The notes under the pieces are model-generated. The model was not told the DNA's origin and ran no database searches. It saw only the letters and a program-made list of their open reading frames with translations. DNA of 64,000 nucleotides, taken from the NCBI GenBank assembly GCA_004154925.1, contig QJNS01000013.1, positions 434,001 to 498,000 on the forward strand, read 5' to 3'. Shown here one piece after another: positions 48,912-60,465 of this stretch. How positions within the stretch are numbered: position 1 is the first letter of the stretch; every line of letters begins with the position of its first letter. Position numbers and translations under genes: made by a program. The stretch is from Monosporascus cannonballus. Taxonomy: Eukaryota; Ascomycota; Sordariomycetes; Xylariales.

Positions 48912-49786
48912 TCTCGTGAGTCAAGCGAGGACGAATGACGCTTAGAAGTACAGAATTTGCAGGCAAACAGAAGTATGCAATTGGCTTAGCAGGGAGGGAG
49001 TTGGAATGGCATTCACAAGTCAATCCGTGGACACCTAGGTATACATATATATATATATTGGAGATAGCGCCCTATTAACGGCACCTATGCAGCCCGAAGT
49101 GGAAATCCGTCGTTGCAAGATCCCGCTATAAGAATCTCTAAGGGGGCCCCGCTGAGATTGGCCCGCATAACAGCCCTAAGCAAGCTAAGCATTTAGCGGC
49201 TTAGGGGATTTACATCCAGCGTTAGGTTACTTCGTAGTTTGGTATCTTCTTCATTGCGGTTTGTGCCAGTTTTGGCTCCTCTCTTGGCTTTCACCAATTC
49301 CAGCCCCCCCGACTATGACTCACTTGGATTCCATGGGAATTCTTGTGACCAATCTAGGCAGCTTCGGGAAGATGAATCACTTTGGAGAGCTACTCGATAG
49401 ATCACGTTACATGCATGTATGAGTCAGCGCATATCCTTTTGTGCCGCCGGTGATCGACGGTAGAGCGGGCTCGTGAGACGAGCAACATCTGCTCCGGACC
49501 CGCCCGGTTCCCCGGTGAGGACTTTGGCCTGGTGTTCCGGGCTGAATTAGCTTGGCTTAAGGTAATATTGCAGGAATTATCTAGTTCTACCAATGCCTTC
49601 CGTGTATTGCATAGGCCTTCCATGGCACACCGCCAACCCAAGCCATCGATCGAATTGTTGACCGCGAGAAACCGCTCTTGGATTTACTTCATGCGAGAAC
49701 TACTACTAGATCGTAACCATGCCACCTCTATGATGGCTAGCTTGTATCGCCAAACCCATTCATCAAGATAATTTCGAAAGTCAACA
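48912..49786. other. Divergent intergenic
   Basis: This is an upstream region of the deaminase gene (-) and of the P450 relic (+). ACCTAGGT at 49033-49040 is a palindrome of the promoter word family. A short TA run lies at about 49044-49058. No gene is supported. Confidence 0.5.
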
Positions 49787-51299
49787 ATGACGACGCCAAC
49801 CCCTCAGCCTTCCGGTGTGTCCCTCCTGGGAAATATCTTCGACATTGACCCCAGCAGGACTTGGGAATCTCTGAAGACCGTAGCCGAGAAGTATGGGGAA
49901 ACAGTGTGCCAGACGCCAGCGATAGCTTCGTAACAAGACCAAGGCGAATGCTGACACGTACGACCTCTGCTAGGGGAGATCTTCCGGATCGAAGTGCTAG
50001 GAAAGACGGTCATCTTCGTGGCGAGGGCCCGCCCTCGCCGAGGAGCTATGCGATGAGAAGCGCTTCCGCAATTTCGTCGGGGGGCCGATCATCGGGATCC
50101 GGTACGGGGTAGGCGACTGCCTCTTCGCGGCGTTCGACCACGAGGAGAGCTGGGGTGTCGCGCATCGTATCATCGCGCCTCGACTCTGCCGCGACGCGGT
50201 GGCCGGCATGTTCGACGAGATGCGCGACACCACGATGGAGCTCATTGCGAAGTGGAGGAGCATTGGCCCCGGCGCCAACAGGGTGTCGACAATCGGCGAG
50301 CTCAACCGCCTGAACCTCGAGGTCACCAAACGCACGCTGTTCGGTCAGAGGCTGGACTGCCTGAGCGGCACGAATACCCCATGATCCAGGCGATGGAGGA
50401 AGCGCCGTCCGAGGCCATGAAGCGCCCGACACGGCCCGGGTTTCTGAACTGGCCGCTCTACGGCGGCAAGCTGAAGCGGGCCACTAGCACCATGCGAGCA
50501 TATGCGGCGGAGGCGGCCAGGCATAGGAAGGAAAACCCGTCCGAGCACCGTGACCTGTTCTGGGCCCTGCTGAAGGCCAAGGACCCCGGGACGGGCAAGT
50601 CGCTCGGGGAGTCCCAGGTTATCGACGAGGTCGTCGCCATGCCCACCTGCAGCAGCACGGCGCCGTGCCTGCCCAGCCAGGTGATCCATTCCCTTATGGA
50701 GAACCCACACGTCATCACCAACGCGCGCGGGGAGCTTGACACGGTAGTCGGCGGCGAGGGCAGCCCCCTGAGGTGCGAGCACCTATCCTGCCATACCTAC
50801 GTCGAGGGTGAGCTCCGCGAGCCCCCTGTGGCCGTCGTTGGCGGCGCCCGTGTTCAACACCGAGCCGGTGCCGTGTGCGGGCGGTGGCGGCGACGACGGC
50901 GAGTCCTGTGCTGCCGGGCGGCGGCAAGTACGCCGTCGCGCGCGACCGGGCCATAATTATAGTGCTAGCGGCCATAAACCGCGACCCGGCCGTATTCTCG
51001 GATCCCCTAGCCTTCGACCTGGGCCACATGACGGGCGAGGTCTTCGAGAGGCTGCTGCACGGCGTGAGGCGGTATTTCGGTAATGGGAAGTGCGAGTGTG
51101 TAAGGAGCACTAGCCCTGGCAGATCAGCCTCGTCGTCCTGGCGCTGCTAGTTCAGGAGAGGTCGACTTCGAGAAGGCGGACCCCGCTTACGAGCTCAAGC
51201 GCGATGGGCGGTTCAACATGCGGCCTGTGGACTTCTATGCGAAAAGCCCGTCCGAATTCGCTCTGATCAGGCGCGGGTGTGCAGGGGAGAGGAGGTCTT
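49787..51299 (+). pseudogene. Decayed cytochrome P450 (CYP505-like heme domain)
   Basis: Pieces of one P450 can be followed in order but in changing frames. The N-terminus at 49787 (VSLLGNIFDIDPSRTWESL) meets a stop by 49931. A second block, about 50029-50384, reads ELCDEKRFRNFVGGP, AAFDHEESWGVAHR and ELNRLNLEVTKRTLFGQRL, then hits TGA. From about 50370 another frame continues (MIQAMEEAPSEAMKRP, TMRAYAAEAARHRKENPS, SQVIDEVVAMPTCSSTAP). Shifts follow near 50820 and 50880 (AAPVFNTEPVPC; IIIVLAAINRDPAVFSDPLAF). The heme loop survives as FGNGKCECV at about 51075-51101, but the next helix is missing and the frame ends. The pattern matches the heme domain of self-sufficient fungal fatty-acid hydroxylases; no reductase domain follows. 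G+C content stays high, so decay is by indels, not RIP. Confidence 0.82.
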
Positions 51300-53552
51300 A
51301 GGCGCAAAATTGCTCGAGAAGTCCCCGTTAACTCAATCTGGAGACCCCTTTTGCAATTTGCTGGGCCTGAATAGCCTTAATCCGGGTATGCAGTTAATTC
51401 ACTTCGCTACCTCCTTTCTTTGGGATGGTCCGGTGCCAGACCATTGGCTCCTCCCTTGGACGGATGTCAGTCTTTTTATTGCTATCACGATGTAAAGTGT
51501 TCCTACCCTCCTGGAATGGCAATTATAGCCCTGGGAGACTGGCTGTTTCAGTAAACTGGGTGAATAGGGTTGTGCATGAGCACCGTGCTGCAATAAGGTG
51601 AAGCCGGACATCGTTAATCATGTAGTTCATATTGGAGAGAGTACGTGACATAATCACGACTACGCTATATATGCCTATACTTGCAATGTAGCATAAGGGG
51701 GCGCCTAGCGTCTCTTACCGACCAACCTTGGTACCCCCCTCAAGAACCTCGGTTTCTTGATCTCATCAACCCATCAGCGATGCCATTCCGCTGGGTTATT
51801 CGCCAAAAATTCCCATTTTAAGGGAAAGAATGCCATAGTGGGCTCGTGCAGTGTTCTGCGGAAGAGGGGGTAGCCCTTTGGAACAAGATGTAACATTATC
51901 TGGCCGCCGGCGGCCCAACATGTCGCCATCGGTAGAGTACGGAATGCCGGTAGACGCAACGCGGAGTGCACAGCGATTCGAGGAAAGGGGCGCCTCATAT
52001 TTCGAACCACGGCGTCCAGCTTGTGTGTGTGTGTGCCAACTTATAAGTACATGTTGGTTCCCCTTCCCCCCATTCGATCATCCTTCTGCTGCAACGAGGC
52101 ACTGCTCGCGCCGCAATCGATGGTTGGTCACGAGTGGCTTCTCGAGGGAGGCGTAGAGGGAACCTAGCGCTGCGTGTTGTCGTGGGCGACGGGATACGTC
52201 AGCCCAGCAGAGGGAAGCAAAGAAGGGAGCGCGGTCGAACGGGTTGGCCGCCTCGGAAATAGGGTGCTCACGGGATATGGCAGTACCGCCTTCTCTTAGG
52301 TATCCGGTCTGACTACATAGACATCCGTGCTCAAGTCAGTAAGGGCTGGCTGCATCTACAAGCGCAGGGTCCGGTCGTAATGGCTGGGCCACCCCTCACC
52401 GCCTAGGCATACCCCGTGGCCGTTGTTCTCTTTATATACCTACGGAGATTACTTTTAAAAACAATTGAATAATCGGAAGACTTTACCGCTTAGGGTAAAC
52501 GCCACCCTATTATCGTCGGTCGGATATGAATCATCCAATTTTATAATCCAAGTCCTTGGTATTTTAAAGAGGCGGCCCAACTACTTTGGCCAAAGCCTGC
52601 TACGGTATAAGGAATTAGGATAACTATGTAGCTCCCGGAGTAGTCTTTTCTCGGTTGCTCGGTTTGTCTCGGTTACTGGAGTAGGCTTGTCTCGTTGCTG
52701 GAGTATTGTCTCGATCCCGGAGCACGAGGAAAAGAAAGTAATAGTCTAAAGCCTACTTGCGCGCGATCCTCAAGCCGCCCCTATGTAGCTTGCTCTCCTA
52801 CTCATACACCGATTAGACGCCGTCGTCCCAAGGGATACAGATTCTAGGGGAGTGCCGAAGCCCCAAGGCGACAAGCCAGCCCGGTCCTGCGAGCCCTCCA
52901 TACTCAATACGGCGCCTACAAGGCTGCGCGCGCACTTCAGTCCTTACCAACCATCAGCCACGTATAGTGGGCGGATACAACTCCGCATCCGCCCAACTAG
53001 CGATGAGAGGTTTCGTCTATGGCAATGACAACAGACGCTGTTTTCCGCAAAACGCCACACCCACCACGACGCGAGTGATCTACCTCTGTGTAACAGACAC
53101 ACGGCCCTTGTTTTCAAAAACCCCCGTGTCTCCTTGCGGCCCAATCTCCCTCTATGAAAGCCTGTCCCATGGCTACTACCAACCCATAGTGAAAAAGCAC
53201 CTCCCAAAACGCCGTATCTTATGTGCCGACATGGGCTTTTGCGACGTAGCCAACATCAGGTCCCTAAAAAAATATTTAATGCTCCAACCCGTCCACCAAG
53301 CAGCCCATATGCGTGATGCAAAGCCATGATAAGCTAATATGATGGGGAGAATGCCTAGACTACGTAGCCCCTGTCTGGCTCACATCTCCTAAACCCCCCC
53401 TTTTTGGGACCGCCTCCTGTTATGGGGCAATACTTTTGTCGAAGTTATGTTGTCGCAATGAGTGCCCCGATCTCCGGTCGAGTCCGTAACGGTACAGAGA
53501 TGCACTTCTTCCATGTGGATATTCTGGACAATCGTCTAATGCGAGATTCGTT
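51300..53552. other. Intergenic, about 2.2 kb
   Basis: The stretch lies between the P450 relic and the 3' end of the GT31-like gene. A patch near 52640-52715 repeats CTCGGTTRCTGGAGTA-like words. The frame at 52967-53329 has an internal ATG but no recognisable domain. No reductase-domain remnant of the P450 is seen. Confidence 0.45.
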
Positions 53553-55432
53553 CTACCACTCGGGTTGCTTCCAAGCAGGGGTCTTGCAATCGCCCATCAC
53601 ATCGATCCAGTCGTTGATGCCCTTGAGGTGCCAGCCGCTCATCCACCCTTGCTTCTTATTGTCCGATTCGGGTTTCGACTTCGGGGCACCGAGCTTGAAG
53701 CTCTTTGAGGTGCAACAGACCTCCTCGTGCCAGCGGTACTGGAAGCACTGCCGATTCTTCTTCTTCTCGTCCATGGCTTTCTTTCGGGCTTCTCGAGCGG
53801 AACGGTCGCTCGGAGACGTGTCCTCGGCGGCGTTAGTGTCGCTAGCCTTGGCGGGGCCGTCATCGTCACTGCGTGTCAGCATCCCCGACTCCAGCTCTTC
53901 GTCTTCCGGAATTTCCGACTCGCACACCTTGGCGCAGTTTTGCCATGACTTCCAGGCCTCCTTCTCGACATCGCTCATCTCGCTTTCCTTCTTTTGGCGG
54001 TCACGCTCAAAGCCCTGTGCGCGTTGTTGCGCTTGGGGATCAGGGTTGACGTAGCACACATCGTCGGAAAGATTGTCCCAATCGGAGCGCTGAATTTGCA
54101 TCTTCGGGGCCACGAAAGCATAATATAGATCCCTGATCATGAGTGGCCGCTTTCCAATCTAGTTAGCTCTAAACTCAGTTCCAATATTCTATGAGGCGCG
54201 CTGAGTATAACGTGACAGCGGAATTCCAGAAGTAAGGTTTACAAGACGTAGCCCGACTAAATCTTAGGCTAAACGGGCGGTCTTCGGGCAAAAAGGTCTG
54301 ACAAGGCGTACTCACATCGGTCTTGCGGGTTTGCTCAAACTGCCAAACGCCGCTAATCTCTTCGGCGTTCATATGATGCATCGTTAGAATGGGCTCGCAC
54401 CAGTGGCCGGGACCGTACGGCAGTGTGCTCGGCTTCTCGCCGTTGAATAAGGGCCAAGACTGGCGGATTTTCACATGTTCGTATTCTTCGAGCGCCTGAG
54501 CCAACATGAGGTCGCCGCAGCACTCGTGAGCGCCCTTGACGTTATACTGTTCTACCATACCGGGGTGATACTCGATTAGGTGCTTCAGCAAACTTCCGCT
54601 AATGACGTATCCCGACCCTCCGTGCGCAAAAGGGGTACCCCCTATAAAGCTTCGACTCCCCAGGTAGACCCTCTCGCGCGGGTTGATACCCGAGTATACG
54701 CTCAACCATTGAACCATGTTGGTCCAGAAAACGTACGTGTCGGCCTCGGTGAAGATATACCAGTCGCGACCGGGGCGCATCCTCCAGGTCTGCTCCATCA
54801 TGGGGAGGAACTTATACCTGTCCAGATTCCAGGCCTTCCGAGTATTATCGGACCTGGCATCGATGCAAGCTTTCTGCGACACGGGGCATTCTTTTTGGTC
54901 GCGATAGAGATCAAAGTCGGAGTTGTGGGCTTTCGCTGATTCCTCGAATTCGGCAAGGGCGTCATAGACGTGATAAGAGCCTATTTGTTGCTCCTGGACA
55001 ATCATTAGCCTCGCGAAGGCACCTCACCCGACGTCAAGCCTGCTGATAGGGCCATACCATATCGGAGAAGAGGAGAAAGTCCGGAAGACAGCGCATGGTG
55101 GTGAGGAGGTGTGTGGGCACCCTGTCGAATGCCTCGGTGGCACCGGTCTTCATCACCAGCAGGATCCCGTCGGTATCAGGAAAATCCACGCATGGATTAC
55201 TGGAGTTGTAGTACTGCTCCACTACCCCTTCCGTCCCTTCGGTATACAAGGTATTATTATAAACAGAATTGGGGCCATGGAAGTAGCTGGCGACGCTCTC
55301 GTAGTAGTCGCGCGCATAACCGTACGGCGATTCCCTCCATCGCGGGACAATCTGGATGTACGCTGCGACGACAACCAAGGCCGCGATGGCGCCAAGCAGA
55401 CGGAGGCGACGGGTCTGCGGTGTCAGGATCAT
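53553..55432 (-). CDS. Glycosyltransferase, GT31-like type II membrane protein
   Basis: Exons 55432-55058, 54993-54316 and 54158-53553 give 552 aa. A short basic N-terminus and one membrane segment (LRLLGAIAALVVVAAYIQIV, about 10-29) fit a Golgi type II protein. The luminal part resembles the ascomycete group annotated as glycosyltransferase family 31: DGILLVMKTGATEAFDRVPTHLLTTMRCLPDFLLFSDM, RKAWNLDRYKFLPMMEQTW, the acidic nucleotide-sugar motif in DWYIFTEADTYVFW, YLGSRSFIGGTPFAHGGSGYVISG, CCGDLMLAQALEE and MHHMNAEEISGVWQFEQTR. The C-terminal third has a charged insertion (about 380-490), then RQCFQYRWHEEVCC and WISGW-like WMSGWHLKGINDWI. I start at the ATG at 55432; an in-frame ATG at 55717 would add 95 residues unlike the family. 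Confidence 0.82.
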
Positions 55433-55964
55433 GGTGATCGATCCGCTACGCCGGGGGAACGGGGTGTATGGCCTCTTTGGTAGTTGGCTAGAGGATTGGG
55501 GGGGCACATCAGGAGACGGGTGTTGCTCAAGCTGAACGGGTGTCGGGAAACATGGCATATATGGCGCCAGGTGGGATCGGATTACGAAACAGTGACGGAC
55601 AAACCATGAGAGTGGTGGATCTCCTGGATTGCGACTGAGATACAACCAGCGTGTCACCGGATTGGAATGTGAGAACGGCAACAGACAGGAAGTCACAGCA
55701 ACCTGAAGGGAGGTCATAGAACATAGAACTCCGAGGCCGAAGGGACGTACGGGAGGACTATCACATTCTAGCTTACTACCTAGGCAGGTAGTTCGGTATT
55801 TGGGGGCTAAAGTCGTAAGGTAGACGATTGCGTGCGCAGTGCGACAACGTCAGCATACTGGCGCACTGGCGCATGTGGGTACGTATTTGCCTCAGCTAGC
55901 GCAGGCCTCCCTGGCTCGTTTTCCCAGTTTCTTTAAAGTCATTCAAGTGCCGCTCTATAACGTT
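55433..55964. other. Upstream region of the GT31-like gene
   Basis: It holds a promoter and possible 5' UTR. CTACCTAGGCAGGTAG at 55776-55791 is another copy of the recurring palindromic word. The A+T-rich block begins at its right edge. Confidence 0.5.
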
Positions 55965-56970
55965 AAATATTAACTAATTATATCCTAAATCCCCATAACG
56001 AACTAACAAGACCTAAATTCAAGATATAAAAAAAATGTCCTTTTTATATATTTTTTTAAAAAAATTTTAAAAATTCGTATTAATTTAAAACTAATACATA
56101 TCTATAAATATATATATAAATATTATTATTATTACTATAATTTATTATAATTTTAATTTTAATTAAAATATATTTATTATTTAAAATTTGTGTCGATTAA
56201 GTTATTCTTTTTAAATTTTATTACGTAAATTATTAAAATTTTCTATATATAAATATATAATAATAGTTTGCTAATAATATCGATAAATAAACATAATATT
56301 CTAAAGGTTCGATTGTAGTTATATTTTATTTAACTATAATGAAATAACTAATTTAAGTATTAAAATTAAGTATTTAATTAATATATTAAAAGAATTACGT
56401 AATAAGTTAATAGTATAAGAGTTAATAAAAACATATAATTTGTATTAATTAAGATCTTTTTTACTTAAAATTATAATACAATATACAAAATATTTCTAAT
56501 TTTTATTCAAAAAATTTTAAATTTACTATTTATTGAAAAAACTATTATTCAATTTTCAGATGTTTTATGTTACTTTAAATAAAATATTAATATTTTATAA
56601 AAATGTTTATTTTTAATTTAATAATTGCTTTAAAAATAATTATATAATACGCAACGAAAAGTAAAATATAACGTAAGAATAATAATTTAAACGTTTTGTA
56701 AAATATATTTGAGCTTAAATCTTAGTTTTCAAGCTGAGCTAAATATATAAAAAATTATTATACGATATAATTTATACAATAAATATTATATCTAATATCT
56801 TCGATTACGATAACTAATTTATAGTTTTTATAATAAGGATAAATTATACCTTAGTTCTATAAAACTTTATTCTAAAGCCGAATACGTAATTACTTAAAAG
56901 TTTCGACTATAATAAATCTTATACTCGCTGGTTTTACAATTCGACAAAGTCAAAAGATTAAGCTTTACGC

Positions 56971-57489
56971 GACAAATTTCAAGGATAAATCTTGAAAATA
57001 AACCTTAAAGGTAAACCGTAAGGATAAACCGTAAGGATAAATATTAAGAGTAAATCGTAAAAGTAAATCTTAAAGATAAACCTTAAGGATAAACCGTAAG
57101 AATAAATCTTAAAAGTAAATCTTAAAGTAAATCTTAAAGACAAACCTTAAGGGTAAACCGTAAGAATAAATCTTAAAAGTAAATCGTAAGAATAAATCTT
57201 AAGAGTAAATCGTAAAAGTAAATCTTAAAGGTAAACTTTAAAAATAAACAGTAAAAATAAATCTTAAAAGTAAATCGTAAAAGTAAATCTTAAAGGTAAA
57301 CCTTAAGAATAAATCGTAAGAATAAGTCTTAAAAGTAAATCGTAAAAATAAATTTTAAAGATAAATCTTAAAAGTAAACCTTAAGAATAAATCGTAAGGA
57401 TAAGTCTTAAAAATAAATCGTAAGAGTAAATCTTAAAGGTAAATCTTAAAAGTAAATCTTAAGAGTAAACCGTAAGGATAAACTTTAAG
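56971..57489. repeat. 13-bp minisatellite, about 39-40 copies
   Basis: The consensus is RRTAAAYCKTAAR (for example GATAAACCGTAAG, AGTAAATCTTAAA), head to tail for about 519 bp with one 12-base unit. Most differences are A/G or C/T; the G/T difference at position 9 (CGTAA or CTTAA) tends to alternate, hinting at a 26-bp higher-order unit. The array sits inside the A+T-rich block and abuts the TATA-bearing island. Confidence 0.92.
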
Positions 57490-57493
57490 TGCG

Positions 57494-57501
57494 TATAAAA
57501 G
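57494..57501 (+). promoter_or_regulatory. TATA-box-like element in a composition island
   Basis: TATAAAAG stands directly after the 13-bp array. About 70 bp on there is an ATG (57574) that opens only 22 codons. The island 57490-57660 has ordinary base composition. A promoter is an inference only. Confidence 0.25.
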
Positions 57502-57660
57502 ACTTTGCAAGCCCTCGCCAATCTTATGACTGGATCGTTTCACGGTTCTCAAGTCACTATCAACTAAAACACTATGTTGCGATATTCGAAATATACGATA
57601 CCGGTTGTCTGTAACGATAGAATTTCCACAGAAACTATCTGATTCACGACATATCCGAAC

Positions 57661-57663
<3 letters not shown>

Positions 57664-57696
<33 letters not shown>
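57664..57696. repeat. TA microsatellite
   Basis: About 33 bp of alternating T and A mark the right edge of the composition island. Confidence 0.85.
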
Positions 57697-57699
<3 letters not shown>

Positions 57700-60465
57700 T
57701 TTTATATTTATTAAGAGAAAATGTTAATGTACTAATAACTTTTAACTATTTATAAAATTTATATTATATTAAATAAAGATATAAAATAATTAATTAAAGG
57801 TTTTAAGAAATTAAATTTATTATTAAGTAATAATAACATTGAAATTATAATATATTATATTTTTAAACCATAATATCGATATTTAAATATATATTCGTAA
57901 TATAGTAATATAATGCTGTATTATTATACGAAATATTAATATTATTATTATTCGTTATTATATCCGTATTTTCTCTAAAAATATTCGAAATATTTTTATT
58001 TTATTTATAAAAATTCAAAAACAATTAATTATATTCGAAGAATATGTGTTAATTCAGCGTAAATAGTTGACTTATATAATAAAAAAAATAATACCTTTTG
58101 AGTTTTTATTTTGTTTTATATGTAAAACCGTTTTACTTATATTTTTATAAATTTAATAATTTAGTATTATAATTAAAATTACAATAAATAAATAGTTTTA
58201 AATATATATTATTAATTTCTATATAAAATCAAATAAGTATATTAAAAACTATAGAAATTAAACTTTTTCATATATTTTTACTTTATTTATATATATATAT
58301 ATATATATATTATTCAAATTTATGCGTCTAATAGAAATTATTAAGAAGAAAAATATAAAATATATATAAATTCTTTATAAAATCGAATTTATCAAGTTTA
58401 TAAATTATACATATTCTAGTTGAATTATTGCCGAATTTGAATTTATTATATATAATACACGTTTTAAATATTTTAAGTATTTTTAAAAAAACCGAAGTTT
58501 TAATTAAAATATGTTAATAAATTAAGACTTTTTTTATGAAAATCTATTATTATTATTTATTAATAATACGACATTGAATAATATAAAAAGTTTAAACAAT
58601 AAATAGTAAGTATTTAATTTCTTTATATTAAAAATATAGTTTTAATTAAAACGTATTAAATTTGCTTTTTTCTTGGACAACTATAAATTCGAAAATATAT
58701 TAAATACTAATAATATTTTATAAAGTAATAATTGTGAACCTTATAAAGAAAAATTAATTACTATTCAATATTATATATTAGCGATAAAACATTTTAATGT
58801 TATTATTTTTATAAAATCGATTAATCTAATTATAATAATAAAATATTTTCTTTTAATCAAATATTACGTTTTATAATATTTAATTAAGGTTTAATAGAAT
58901 TTTTAAAAATCTTTAAAAGTATTTGCCTTTAAAAATAAATATAATAATATATAATTTGCTAATAGGTTTCGCTAATCGAAAAATAATATATATAATCTTA
59001 ATATTATATTTTTCTAATATAGGTTATTAATTAAGTATTATAGTTTTAGATTATAAATTTTATATTCGTTATTTATTTTTACAAAATAAACGTTATATAA
59101 TTCGAAAGTTTTGTAACAAATGTTTAATACTTAATAAAATTTTATATTATAACCTGCACATTATAAAAATTATCTATATAAAATACAAATTTTAAATAAT
59201 TTTAGCTATAAATCATAAAGTTATTAAACGTAAATTTATTAATTTTAAAAATATCGCCTTGTTTATTAATAGCGCAAATAACTTTAATTAAATAAGACAA
59301 AAAACAAATTGTAATTTATAAATAATTCTAATATATTTACCTAAAAGATTTTAATTTTAAAATGAATACAATTAATTTAAATTTAAAGAAATACAATATT
59401 TTATATACGAAACAAAGGTATAATCTCAAAATAAAAATTACTAATAATTTAATAAAAAATTTGATTTAAAGTTATATATTATTGTTTTCGTAATAAAATA
59501 ACTAAAATAAAAGTGTATAGAATAAAAAAACTATTAATATAATATTTTCATTTTTAATTATTTTTTTATTATATTTATAAACGATATAATATATATACCA
59601 TATTTTTAATTTTAATATAACTCTATTATTTATTTAACTTTAAATCGATAATTTTGGATTTATAATATATTATTATAAATTACTTAATTATAGCATTAAT
59701 ATGATTTATTTTATAATATACGTAATTTCAATTTATTATACTTTATTAGAAACTTTTTTAATAAATTTATATAAAGGTGTTTTATTGTATATAATTAAAT
59801 ATAACGTATAATGTTAAGTTAATCTTTAAATTCTCTTTATAAATAATGTATTAATTTATTTTTTATATTTTAAAATATTTATATAAATTTGGTTTTTTAT
59901 AGATTACTATAATTTATATATTAATAATATTTTCATATTTTCGAATCGCAAAAGATTATTTATTTGAAGTGTAATATTTACGGTTAAATATTTTAAAAAG
60001 TTTTATTTAAATTAGATAATAATTTCAAATATTTAAACATTTAACACAAATATTCTTACTATAATTATAATTATAATTTATACATTTATTATATAAACAA
60101 TTTTCTTTTTTAATTTAATAATTTAATATATAGCGTTATTAATATTATGTCGAATTTTTTATATTTTATTTAAATTATAAAAGCCGTATATAAATAAAAC
60201 TTTAAAATTAATTTAATTAGTGAAAATATATACTGTATTTATAAATTATTATTATGTAAAATATTTCCATTTGTAATATTAATATAAATATCGTATTTTA
60301 TTATATTATAAAAGTTTATTTATAATATATATATTAATCTTAAAATTAACTAAGTGTTATTTATATTGAAAATTTTTTAATTATATATTCAATTTTCTTT
60401 TATTAAAGATGTAGTAGAATTATATAATCTATATAATCTAGTTCAAATTACTTAAATTATTTAGA

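Noticed and set aside
56971..57489. CRISPR-like array
   Set aside because: The units are 13 bp and contiguous without spacers, and the genome is eukaryotic. It is a minisatellite.
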